Part shown: positions 38,601 to 45,782 of the stretch, piece by piece
How positions within the stretch are numbered: position 1 is the first letter of the stretch
Layout of the letters: each line of letters opens with the position of its first letter
Source of the DNA: Limosilactobacillus sp.
GTDB taxonomy: Bacteria; Bacillota; Bacilli; Lactobacillales; Lactobacillaceae
Direction of reading: 5' to 3'
Assembly (NCBI GenBank): GCA_030530845.1
Contig: JAUMUE010000008.1
Location: 1 to 53,799, forward strand
DNA length: 53,799 nt
Position numbers and translations under genes: made by a program
The notes under the pieces: generated by a model
The model's database searches: none
Seen by the model: only the letters and a program-made list of their open reading frames with translations
What the model was told of the DNA's origin: nothing

Positions 38601-38831
38601 CTAATCATCGTCACTCAAGTAGTCATTCTCCAACTCGCGGAGAACTTCCCACATCGCTCGGTGCTGAGCCTGCGCTAGTGCGTCGAGGTCGCGGAGATTG
38701 AGCGAAGTCGCTTGCGATTGCGGCTTATTGAATGATTTATGTAAAGTCGTGTAGCCGTAACCCGAACTCTTGGAAACTTGGTAGATCGTCAAGTTGTGTA
38801 CCTCCAAGTATCTTTTGATATCGATTTGCAT
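38601..38831 (-). CDS. Small HTH protein, XRE-like
   Basis: A 76-residue protein; its ATG at 38831 has AAGGAAGTG upstream. Residues about 5-35 (KRYLEVHNLTIYQVSKSSGYGYTTLHKSFNK, split here only by function) read as a helix-turn-helix with the TIYQVSKSSG...TTLHK pattern of small XRE-like proteins. The C-terminal half is helical and acidic (REL ENDYLSDDD). No effector domain. It is divergent from the araT leader and upstream of clpL. Its promoter is covered by four TGTGATATA-type half sites, so autoregulation is likely, and control of clpL by read-through is possible. Confidence 0.78.
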   Translation of the reverse strand: MQIDIKRYLEVHNLTIYQVSKSSGYGYTTLHKSFNKPQSQATSLNLRDLDALAQAQHRAMWEVLRELENDYLSDDD

Positions 38832-38854
38832 GCTACTCACTTCCTTATGCTTAA

Positions 38855-38882
38855 AGTATATCACATTTGTGTTATAGCGCAA
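38855..38882 (-). promoter_or_regulatory. Promoter of the small HTH gene
   Basis: Minus-strand TTGCGC (38877-38882) and TATACT (38855-38860), spacer 16, fully overlapped by the repeated operator. Confidence 0.6.
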
Positions 38883-38908
38883 GTGTGATATAGCAAAAAT
38901 GTGATATA
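38857..38908. repeat. Four-copy 9-base operator array with 16-base period
   Basis: Direct copies TGTGTTATA (38868-38876), TGTGATATA (38884-38892) and TGTGATATA (38900-38908) start exactly 16 bases apart. An inverted copy, TATATCACA (38857-38865), pairs with the first to make a palindrome with a 2-base centre. The array spans the -10, spacer and -35 of the small HTH gene. Confidence 0.8.
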
Positions 38909-38992
38909 TTTTTGAGATTTTTATGAGAAGGGTCCAAAAGCACCGAAAGCACGGCATTTTAGCGTCATTTGCAATTTACAGTAAATTTTTTC

Positions 38993-39020
38993 TTGACAAT
39001 AATTAGAAATCGATTAGAAT
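38993..39020 (+). promoter_or_regulatory. Promoter of the leader-araT operon
   Basis: Consensus TTGACA (38993-38998) and TAGAAT (39015-39020) with a 16-base spacer, giving a leader transcript of about 240 bases before the araT ATG. Confidence 0.85.
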
Positions 39021-39055
39021 GATTAACAATCAGTTAATTAAAGGAGAAATCGCCA

Positions 39056-39133
39056 ATGCTATTGCTTATGCAACAATCAAATACTGCATATGCCTTCTGG
39101 TTTAGTGGATTCACGTCCGCTAGCCAGCAGTGA
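39056..39133 (+). CDS. Aromatic-rich leader peptide
   Basis: A 25-residue reading frame with a strong AAGGAG ribosome site 9 bases upstream of its ATG and a TGA stop at 39131-39133. Residues 12-19 read YAFWFSGF: one Tyr, three Phe and one Trp in eight positions, using TAT, TTC, TGG, TTT and TTC codons. Five of 25 residues are aromatic and all are in this cluster. It lies just before a set of competing hairpins and a terminator, and in front of an aromatic aminotransferase gene. Inference: a sensor peptide whose translation speed reads the supply of charged Tyr, Phe and Trp tRNAs, or which stalls in response to a ligand. Too short for similarity-based naming. Confidence 0.75.
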   Translation: MLLLMQQSNTAYAFWFSGFTSASQQ

Positions 39134-39245
39134 TTTTGTCATTGGTGGTTCCCGGATTCTCACCATATCCGGGTATACTCCGCATCATACTCATTCCAAT
39201 CTGATGAAAGGACCTGGATATGGCAGAACCATTCCAGGTCTTTTT
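39124..39245 (+). promoter_or_regulatory. Attenuator of the araT operon
   Basis: Competing structures can be drawn. Hairpin 1:2 pairs CCCGGAT (39151-39157) with ATCCGGG (39167-39173). Antiterminator 2:3 pairs 39163-39174 with 39212-39223 over 12 base pairs with a single G-U. Terminator 3:4 pairs GACCTGGA plus ATGG (39211-39223) with CCAT plus TCCAGGTC (39229-39240), then TTTTTG. The 2:3 and 3:4 pairings exclude each other, as do 1:2 and 2:3. A further hairpin (39124-39132 with 39140-39148) overlaps the leader stop codon, so a ribosome there would melt it. Confidence 0.78.
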
Positions 39246-39268
39246 GTATTCTCAGGAGGGATTTTATT

Positions 39269-40453
39269 ATGCCAGAAACTAAAGCATCTATTATGAGTCG
39301 TTTGAACAAGAACTTCGCCAAGTTAACTCCAGTTGGTATTCGTGAATTCGATGAAAAAGTCAGTGGCGTTCCCGGAATTGTGAAACTGACGATCGGTGAA
39401 CCGGACTTCAACGTTCCTGATGCGATGAAACAAGCCGCTATCGACAGCATCACCAACAACGATTCCCACTACGCACCCGGCGCTGGTACATTAGCCCTGC
39501 GCCAAGCGATTTCTGACTTCTTGAAGGATCGCTACCAACTTGACTATAGTCCGGATGGTGAAATTGCGGTGACGATCGGTGCCACACATGGTATCTACGC
39601 CGTGTTGTCCGCACTGATCAACCCTGGTGATGAAATCCTCGTCGCTACCCCAACTTTCCCACTCTACATGGCTGTGGCCAAGATGTTGGGCGGTGATTAT
39701 GTGGAAATCGACACCAGTGACAACGGATTCGTGCTTTCACCTGAGAAGTTAAAGGAAACAATCGCTCAGCACCCAGATGCGAAGGCGCTGATCCTGAACT
39801 ACCCTTCCAACCCAACCGGTGTCACATATAGTAAGGAAGAAGTGAAGGCATTAGCCGATGCGGTCAAGGATACAGATTTAGTCGTGATTGCGGATGAAAT
39901 TTACTCCGAACTTGTTTACGATGGCGATCACACGTCGATTGCTCAATTCATCCCTGAACAAACTCTGATCTTAAACGGTGCTTCCAAGTCACACGCGATG
40001 ACTGGTTACCGGATCGGATTTATCGCGGGTCCAAAGCAATTGATGGGGCCGGTGGGTGGCCTGAGTGCCTTGATGGTCACATCTGCCACGGATTCCGCAA
40101 TGGCTGCGGCCGCTGCGGCATTCGGTACTGTTGCTGGTCACCAGGCAACTCTAGAAATGAAGGCTGCGTACAAAGAGCGGCGTGACTACTTGGCCGATGC
40201 TTTGCAAAAATTAGGTTTCGACCTCGCAACGCCAAATGGTGCCTTCTACATCTTCGCTAAAATTCCTGCAAGTGCCGGAACTGATGACGTCGCCTTCGCA
40301 ACCAAATTGGCTGAAGAAGGTAAAGTCGCAACTGTCCCTGGATCCTACTTCGGTGCCGGTGGACAAGGATACGTACGGCTCAGCTATGCCACAAGCATGG
40401 ACAACATCAAGCAGGCTGTCTCCAACATCGCTTCATACCTGAAGGAGGACTAG
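39269..40453 (+). CDS. araT: Aromatic aminotransferase, AraT/PatA-like class I
   Basis: PLP-dependent transaminase of 394 residues. N-terminal LTPVGIREFDEKVSGVPGIV and LTIGEPDFNVPDAMKQAAI match the Lactococcus AraT group. The cofactor site has NYPSNPTGV, VVIADEIYSELVYDG, and the Schiff-base Lys in LNGASKSHAMTGYRIGF. It would convert Phe, Tyr and Trp to phenylpyruvate, hydroxyphenylpyruvate and indolepyruvate with 2-oxoglutarate. It sits 4 bases before a D-2-hydroxyacid dehydrogenase, and its leader is aromatic-rich, both supporting the aromatic call. AGGAGGG precedes the ATG. Confidence 0.88.
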   Translation: MPETKASIMSRLNKNFAKLTPVGIREFDEKVSGVPGIVKLTIGEPDFNVPDAMKQAAIDSITNNDSHYAPGAGTLALRQAISDFLKDRYQLDYSPDGEIAVTIGATHGIYAVLSALINPGDEILVATPTFPLYMAVAKMLGGDYVEIDTSDNGFVLSPEKLKETIAQHPDAKALILNYPSNPTGVTYSKEEVKALADAVKDTDLVVIADEIYSELVYDGDHTSIAQFIPEQTLILNGASKSHAMTGYRIGFIAGPKQLMGPVGGLSALMVTSATDSAMAAAAAAFGTVAGHQATLEMKAAYKERRDYLADALQKLGFDLATPNGAFYIFAKIPASAGTDDVAFATKLAEEGKVATVPGSYFGAGGQGYVRLSYATSMDNIKQAVSNIASYLKED

Positions 40454-40456
40454 TAT

Positions 40457-41452
40457 ATGACAAAGATTTTAGTAGCAAACGTTCGTGAGTGGGAACTTTC
40501 CGATATTAAGACCTTCGAAAAGGAACACGAAATCGAAGTAATCACAACACCAAAGAATTTAGAAGATTCCACCGAATTATTGGCGGATGTCGATGGTGTC
40601 GCCATTCAACAACGTCAACCCCTCGATCCCGGCATCTATGCGAAGTTGAAGGAAAATGGAATCAAACAAATCGCCTCACGGACTGCCGGATATGACATGA
40701 TCGATGTTGAAAAGGCCCACGAAAACGGATTGGTCGTCACCAACGTTCCCGCATACTCACCACGATCCGTTGCGGAACACGCACTGACCCAAATTTTCCG
40801 CATGTTACGCAAGTCCTACTTGATCGATGCCCGGGCAGCCAATTGTGACTTTGGTTGGTACCCTGACGAACAAGCGACTGAAATTCACACTGCGACAATC
40901 GGTGTGATCGGTGTCGGCCGAATCGGTGGTGCTTTGGCCAAGATGCTCCATGCACTCGGCGCTGAAGTCCTGGGTTATGACGTTAAGCCACGAGAAGAAA
41001 TGAAGGGGATCGTCGAATACGTTTCTAAAGAAGAATTGCTGACGCGGTCCGACGTGGTTTCTCTTCACGTTAATTTGAACCCGACTTCAGAAAAGCTGAT
41101 CACTAAGGAAGATTTCGCATTGATGAAGCCAACTGCTGCCTTGGTCAACGCATCTCGCGGTCCAGTTGTCGTCACTGAAGACCTGGTCGACGCATTGGAA
41201 AAGAAGGAAATCGCAGCTGCCGCCCTCGATACATTCGTTGGCGAAAATGAAATCGTGCCAAAAGACCTCAGTAACACAGGCCTGGGTGATTTTCCATTGA
41301 TCGACAAGCTTCACAAAATGTACAATGTCTACCTCACTCCACACATCGCCTTCTTCACCAATATGGCCATCAAGAACATGGTCGACATCTCATTGACCGA
41401 CATCCTGACAATCTTGGATGGCAAGAAGTCTGAACACGAATTAGAGAGATAG
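40457..41452 (+). CDS. D-2-hydroxyacid dehydrogenase
   Basis: 331 residues, NAD-dependent D-isomer-specific family. NAD-binding fold ATIGVIGVGRIGGALAKMLHALGAEVLGYD; catalytic Arg in VNASRGPVVV, Glu in DTFVGENE and His in LTPHIAFFT; N-terminal SRTAGYDMIDVEKA. It resembles D-lactate and D-hydroxyisocaproate dehydrogenases. With AraT directly upstream, the fitting substrates are aromatic 2-oxo acids, giving D-phenyllactate, D-hydroxyphenyllactate or D-indolelactate and regenerating NAD+. The name by substrate is inference. Confidence 0.88.
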   Translation: MTKILVANVREWELSDIKTFEKEHEIEVITTPKNLEDSTELLADVDGVAIQQRQPLDPGIYAKLKENGIKQIASRTAGYDMIDVEKAHENGLVVTNVPAYSPRSVAEHALTQIFRMLRKSYLIDARAANCDFGWYPDEQATEIHTATIGVIGVGRIGGALAKMLHALGAEVLGYDVKPREEMKGIVEYVSKEELLTRSDVVSLHVNLNPTSEKLITKEDFALMKPTAALVNASRGPVVVTEDLVDALEKKEIAAAALDTFVGENEIVPKDLSNTGLGDFPLIDKLHKMYNVYLTPHIAFFTNMAIKNMVDISLTDILTILDGKKSEHELER

Positions 41453-41466
41453 TGGACGGTGATTCT

Positions 41467-42729
41467 ATGAGTACAGAAATTTATGGTTTCGTGCGCGATA
41501 AGTTCATTGAGTACGCCAAAATCAACACCCGCTCTGACATTAAAAGTGACGCGGTTCCAACAACTCCAGGTCAAGTCGAATTCCAGCGGGTGTTAGAGCG
41601 TGACTTGAAAGAAATGGGCCTAAGCGAAGTGAATTATTACCCGGCCGACTCCTACCTGGTGGCTAAGATTGCGGGGAATGAAAACCTGCCAAAGATCGGT
41701 TTCGTGGCGCACGTCGATACTGCCGATTACGAAAGTGGACACGTCAACCCACAAGTCTTTCCTGACTACGACGGCAGTGATATCCAGCTCAAAAATGACC
41801 ACTGCCTTTCCATCTCTGAGTTTCCATCATTGAAAAAAGCGGTTGGCAAAACCTTGATTACCAGCGATGGAACAACTTTGCTGGGAACCGATGATAAGGC
41901 TGGCATTGCTGCGACGCTGGGTTTTATCAAGATGCTAGAAAAGGAAAATATCGATCACGGTGACATCTACTTTGCCTTTGGACCGGATGAGGAAATCGGC
42001 AAGGGTGCCAAGAGATTCGATGTTTCACACTTCCCAGTCGATTTTTGCTACACACTGGATAATGGTGAAGTTGGTGATATTGCCTACGAGACCTTTAACG
42101 CCGCAAGCGCAGAAGTCACCATCGCCGGTGTTTCTGTTCACCCCGGTGAGGCCTATAATTTAATGGTCAATGCCAACCTTATCGCACACGAATTTATAGG
42201 CTACCTTCCCAAGGATTTCACTCCAGAAAACAGCCACGGATACGAGGGCTTCATCCTCCTACATACCCAAGAATCTACTGTTGACCATGCCACACTCCGG
42301 TTCATCATCCGTTCGTTTGATACCGCTAAGTTCAAGCAGCTCAAAAAACTCTTTGAAGATGCGACGGCTGACCTCAACCGCAAGTATCCCGGACGCATCA
42401 AACTTGTGTTAAAGGATCAATACTACTCACCCGGCGACACGATCAAAGCTGATCCCTACTGCGTGAACCTCGCGTTGAGGGCCTACGACGAGCTCGGAAT
42501 TACCAGCCGGATCGTCCCCTTCAGAGGTGGAACTGATGGCTGTTTCATCACCGAAAAAGGGATTCCTGCACCGAACCTCTTCAATGGTGGTGCCAACTAT
42601 CATGGTCCTTATGAATACGTAACCGTCGAAGAAATCGTCACACTTAGTCAGGTCATCATGAAAATCGTCCAACTCAACGCAACGTATAAGGGCGGTTTAA
42701 CCGATCCTTTGAAGCGTGCTCTGGTATAA
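41467..42729 (+). CDS. pepT: Peptidase T (tripeptidase)
   Basis: M20B zinc aminopeptidase that releases the N-terminal residue of tripeptides in the cytoplasm. 420 residues. Zinc and catalytic residues in FVAHVDTADYESG (His, Asp), LLGTDDKAGIAATL (bridging Asp), FGPDEEIGKGAKRFDV (Glu pair) and FRGGTDGCFITEKGIPAPNLFNGG. I place the start at 41467 (MSTEIYG); a GTG five codons earlier is open. It overlaps the dehydrogenase region closely (14 bases), so it is third in the leader-araT operon and would feed free amino acids to AraT. Confidence 0.92.
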   Translation: MSTEIYGFVRDKFIEYAKINTRSDIKSDAVPTTPGQVEFQRVLERDLKEMGLSEVNYYPADSYLVAKIAGNENLPKIGFVAHVDTADYESGHVNPQVFPDYDGSDIQLKNDHCLSISEFPSLKKAVGKTLITSDGTTLLGTDDKAGIAATLGFIKMLEKENIDHGDIYFAFGPDEEIGKGAKRFDVSHFPVDFCYTLDNGEVGDIAYETFNAASAEVTIAGVSVHPGEAYNLMVNANLIAHEFIGYLPKDFTPENSHGYEGFILLHTQESTVDHATLRFIIRSFDTAKFKQLKKLFEDATADLNRKYPGRIKLVLKDQYYSPGDTIKADPYCVNLALRAYDELGITSRIVPFRGGTDGCFITEKGIPAPNLFNGGANYHGPYEYVTVEEIVTLSQVIMKIVQLNATYKGGLTDPLKRALV

Positions 42730-42755
42730 TAAGGAAAAACTCTGGAGGTTGCCCG

Positions 42756-43193
42756 ATGGAATGGTTCGATAAGACATTTGATGAATTGAGCGCGCGGGAA
42801 ATATTTGCGATCTTGAAACTCCGGTGCGAGGTCTTCAATGGCGAGCAGGAATGCATTACGCCTGATCCTGATGATCAAGATTTAGCATGTCGCCACATTT
42901 TTTGCACCGATGACGGCAATCTGGTCGCATACGCACGATATTTCACGGAAGACGGCAACATAACATTTGGTCGGGTTGTAATTGCCAAAGATCACCGTGG
43001 AACCGGGATTTCCCAGACTCTGATGGAGAATATCATGGCCGGGATCAAGAATTATTTCCCGGGAAATAAAATCCTAATTCACGCTCAATATTACGTTCGT
43101 GGATACTATGCCAAGTATGGTTTCACTGAAGTCGGCGAGCCATTCATGGAGGCCGAACGTAAACACATCGCCATGGAACATCCTGCACTATAA
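42756..43193 (+). CDS. GNAT acetyltransferase, ElaA-like
   Basis: 145 residues: FDELSAREIFAILKLRCEVFNGEQECITPDPDDQDL, typical of the ElaA subgroup, then ITFGRVVIAKDHRGTGISQTLMENIM (acetyl-CoA loop) and YYAKYGFTEVGEPFMEAERKHIAM. Substrate unknown. It follows pepT after 26 bases with TGGAGG as ribosome site and may be the last gene of that operon, before a bidirectional terminator. Confidence 0.88.
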   Translation: MEWFDKTFDELSAREIFAILKLRCEVFNGEQECITPDPDDQDLACRHIFCTDDGNLVAYARYFTEDGNITFGRVVIAKDHRGTGISQTLMENIMAGIKNYFPGNKILIHAQYYVRGYYAKYGFTEVGEPFMEAERKHIAMEHPAL

Positions 43194-43197
43194 CAAA

Positions 43198-43224
43198 AAC
43201 CGTTAGCATTATCAGCTAACGGTT
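43198..43224. terminator. Bidirectional terminator between convergent genes
   Basis: Perfect 10-base stem AACCGTTAGC / GCTAACGGTT with A-run and T-run flanks, after the acetyltransferase and Rrf2 stops. Confidence 0.88.
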
Positions 43225-43226
43225 TT

Positions 43227-43649
43227 TTAATTGATTTCGTTTTTAACTTGGTCGATGATCGACTGCAGGCTAATTTGTGCCATCGCCTTCTCAGCAGCTT
43301 CTTGGACCTGGTCATAGGATCTCCCTAAGACATCAGGCATACAGCGGCCGAGGGGATCTGAATGGTTAACTTCTTGGTCAACATTCAAAAATTCAAGGTG
43401 GTCTTCTACAGCGTGGTAAATATCGCGCAGGCTCACTTCACTCGCTGGACGGGTCAGTCTAATGGTAATTTCACCACGGGGGCCTGAACGTTCCAGGATC
43501 CCCGCTTTAACCATAGCCGCTACCAACCGCCGGATCAGGCTAGGATTTGAATTGACACTGTCAGCGATTGCGGAGCTGCTATTACTACCGTGGATGTCTA
43601 AGTACACCAGGACGTGCACTGCATCACTTAAACGGTGCGAATATTTCAT
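43227..43649 (-). CDS. Rrf2-family transcriptional regulator
   Basis: 140-residue winged-helix protein: YSHRLSDAVHVLVYLDIHG, SSAIADSVNSNPSLIRRLVAAMVKAGILERSGPRGEITL-like recognition region (third residue from the end varies), then VSLRDIYHAVE. Only one Cys (GRCMPDVL) is present in the region where IscR-type members carry three, so an Fe-S cluster is unlikely; it fits the YwnA/YwgB group, which senses electrophiles or redox change. The target may be its own promoter; nothing else is evident. Confidence 0.85.
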   Translation of the reverse strand: MKYSHRLSDAVHVLVYLDIHGSNSSSAIADSVNSNPSLIRRLVAAMVKAGILERSGPRGEITIRLTRPASEVSLRDIYHAVEDHLEFLNVDQEVNHSDPLGRCMPDVLGRSYDQVQEAAEKAMAQISLQSIIDQVKNEIN

Positions 43650-43723
43650 GCTGTTACCCCCAATCGATCAATTTGATAATAATTCATTATACCCACGTTA
43701 CTCAGGAGTGGTCAAAACAACTT

Positions 43724-44683
43724 TTATAATTTCTTGTTCAGTCGGCGTTGGATCGCTGCGGTATTCCGTTCCCAAAAGATTCCGTTCGTGTATCCTTGGA
43801 TGTCGGTATCATAATCCGCAAGCTGGAGTCTGTGAACTCCCCAGGCGGTGTAAAGCTTACTTTGTTCGATTCCAACATAGTGACGACCGAGCTTCTTGGC
43901 GGTCACCAGGCTGGATCCAGCACCAGAGAATGGGTCGAGGATTACGTCACCGGGGTTGGAGCTGGCCAAAATCACCTTAGCCAGAAGCTTCTCCGGTTTT
44001 TGCGTTGGGTGACCGGTATTTTCCGGCATCGACCAGTATGGGATTGAAATATCGTCCCAGAAATTCGATGGCAGGGTATCTCTGAAACGTCCATCTTCCG
44101 ACTCTTGCCAGCCCTTAGCCTTGCCGTTTTCCTTATATGGTGCGATTACACGGCGACGCATCTTGACGTCCTCAACATTGAAGACATACTCGTCCTCGTC
44201 GTTGGTGACGAACCAGATGTCTTCCATGCTGTTCTTCCAGTTAGTCTTAGCGCCACGTCCTTTTTCGCGCTGCCAGGTAATTCGGTTGCGGATGGTGAAA
44301 TTCTTCTCGAGAACCGGCGCAATGGAAATGCTGGTTTGCCAATCTGAAAAGACGTAGAGGCTGGCGTTTTTCTTGAGCTTCGGCTTCACAAGATCAATCC
44401 AGCGCTGGGTATATTCCTGGTAGTCCTCATCGCTGATCTTGGAGAAACTCATCCCGTCGTAGCGCTTGTTCAAATTATAGGGCGGATCAACCAATGCCAA
44501 GTCGACAAAATTATCCGGAAGTTTTGCCAAGACCTTGAACGTGTCGCCATTGATACTTGTGTCGAGGACCTGATCGACAGTTTCCATCTTCGCATCTTCA
44601 GCGACGATCTGGTCAAGCACTCCATCAGGGACATGTTTGAGATCAAAATCGATTGTCTTGTTACGCTCAGATTTAGCCATCAT
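43724..44683 (-). CDS. Orphan DNA methyltransferase, beta-class amino-methyltransferase
   Basis: 319 residues. The catalytic motif IV comes first (LVDPPYNL, 66-69 DPPY) and the SAM motif DPFSGAGS (250-257) comes near the C terminus, the order of the beta class (adenine-N6 or cytosine-N4). GHPTQKPEKLL (224-234) is also typical. The target-recognition region lies between (about 140-215) and includes a basic stretch, VKMRRRVIAPYKENGKAKGW. No restriction endonuclease, specificity subunit or Vsr is adjacent; rlmH is upstream by 42 bases. It may be a solitary epigenetic regulator or protective methylase. Target sequence unknown. Confidence 0.9.
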   Translation of the reverse strand: MMAKSERNKTIDFDLKHVPDGVLDQIVAEDAKMETVDQVLDTSINGDTFKVLAKLPDNFVDLALVDPPYNLNKRYDGMSFSKISDEDYQEYTQRWIDLVKPKLKKNASLYVFSDWQTSISIAPVLEKNFTIRNRITWQREKGRGAKTNWKNSMEDIWFVTNDEDEYVFNVEDVKMRRRVIAPYKENGKAKGWQESEDGRFRDTLPSNFWDDISIPYWSMPENTGHPTQKPEKLLAKVILASSNPGDVILDPFSGAGSSLVTAKKLGRHYVGIEQSKLYTAWGVHRLQLADYDTDIQGYTNGIFWERNTAAIQRRLNKKL

Positions 44684-44725
44684 TTCACTATCCTTTCAAA
44701 GCAATCATTATTATAGCAAATGTCC

Positions 44726-45205
44726 CTACTTATGATATGGCAGTCCGTTAATAATCGTAAACGCACGGTAGATTTGTTCGGTCAAAACAAGTCGCATCAG
44801 CTGGTGTGGCAAAGTGAAGCGACCAAAGGAAATTTGCGCATCCGCACGCTTCAAGACGGCCGGACTAGTCCCCAAGGATCCTCCGATCACGAAGGTAATG
44901 TCGCTCTTTCCGTACGTTGCCAGTTGGTTAATTTCCTTGGCAAAATCTTCGGAGGTCCGTTCCTTACCTTTAATCGCCAAGACAAAGACATATTCACGGT
45001 CCTTGATCTTAGAGAGTATCCGTTCCCCTTCCTTTCCCATCACGTCATCCATTTCGGCTTGGCTGAGTGATTCGGGCGCCTTTTCGTCCGGTACTTCGAC
45101 AATTTCGAACTTACAGTAACGGCCCAGCCGCTTCGCATACTCCTCAATTCCCGCCTTAAAGTACTTTTCCTTCAATTTTCCGACACCAATAATCTTGATA
45201 TTCAC
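44726..45205 (-). CDS. rlmH: 23S rRNA pseudouridine-1915 N3-methyltransferase
   Basis: 159-residue SPOUT methyltransferase acting on pseudouridine 1915 of assembled ribosomes. [27 protein letters not shown] opens the protein; the knotted SAM site reads [18 protein letters not shown], and [28 protein letters not shown] is the C-terminal signature. In many Lactobacillales it lies beside htrA near the replication origin. Here a 577-base DnaA-box-rich region precedes it. Confidence 0.97.
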   Translation of the reverse strand: MNIKIIGVGKLKEKYFKAGIEEYAKRLGRYCKFEIVEVPDEKAPESLSQAEMDDVMGKEGERILSKIKDREYVFVLAIKGKERTSEDFAKEINQLATYGKSDITFVIGGSLGTSPAVLKRADAQISFGRFTLPHQLMRLVLTEQIYRAFTIINGLPYHK

Positions 45206-45782
45206 AGTTATCCACCACTTTCCACAAGTTATACACAGAGTTATCCACAGGAATTATGTTTGTGATTGAGTTATCCGAATGTTCGCATCTCAGATCGGTA
45301 AAATTCAGCTTTTTGCACCCTAACTTATCCACAGTTTTCCACAAAAACAATCGTTCGGTGTGGATTATCGAAATCGCTGGTATATCAACATTTCCAAAGG
45401 TCGAACACCAGGATTCTTCCACTTATTCACAACTTACCCACTAATTTGTGGATAACTTTTCAATTCCAAGAAAACCGTCATATCAACTTTTTTAGTTCTA
45501 ACAAAAAATTAGTCACAGTTTTCCACTGACTTATCCACAGTTTCCCACAGGTCCGTTTTTCATCATAATACTCTCCTAAAATAACACGTATCGTGGTATT
45601 TAGGCAACATCCCGTGGTGAGATGAATGATAAGTGAGTAGTTTTTGTAAATAATTCGCTTTTTAACGTGTTTTTTGTGAATTTTTACGTAAAGAAAAATA
45701 ACGGTTTTAAAGAAAAGTTTAAGTGACTTGTCCACACTTATCCACAGGCAAACAAAAAAGCTGGGGTTTTCCCCAGCTTTTT
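45206..45782. other. Gene-free DnaA-box cluster, possible replication origin or DnaA-binding locus
   Basis: Contains five perfect TTATCCACA boxes (45241-45249, 45325-45333, 45447-45455 on minus, 45531-45539, 45738-45746). It also has TTATACACA (45229-45237), TTATTCACA (45423-45431), TTTTCCACA (45335-45343) and several one-mismatch copies (45208, 45359, 45728). The stretch 45580-45725 is strongly AT-rich with T-runs, like an unwinding element. No open frame of note. A terminator for pgpA is at its right edge. dnaA itself is not in the window, so it may be oriC, a titration site, or a relic. Confidence 0.75.
45758..45779 (-). terminator. Terminator downstream of pgpA
   Basis: AAGCTGGGG / CCCCAGCTT stem, then a TTTTTTG run on the minus strand, right after the pgpA stop. 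Confidence 0.85.

Noticed and set aside
38857-38908. Short regular repeats that might be a minimal CRISPR array.
   Set aside because: Units are 9 bases with a 16-base period, no spacers of CRISPR size and no cas genes; they overlap a promoter.
39144-39157. GGTGGTTCCCGG in the araT leader looks like a T-box core.
   Set aside because: The invariant GGTGGNACCGCG is not matched (TTCC for NACC) and no stem I or specifier arrangement is apparent; the leader peptide and three hairpins explain the region better.
43724-45205. A restriction-modification island around the DNA methyltransferase.
   Set aside because: No nuclease, specificity subunit, integrase or repeat was found; neighbours are core genes.
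45206-45782. Calling this outright the chromosomal oriC.
   Set aside because: dnaA and dnaN are absent from the window and no clear DnaA-trio element was found; left as a candidate.
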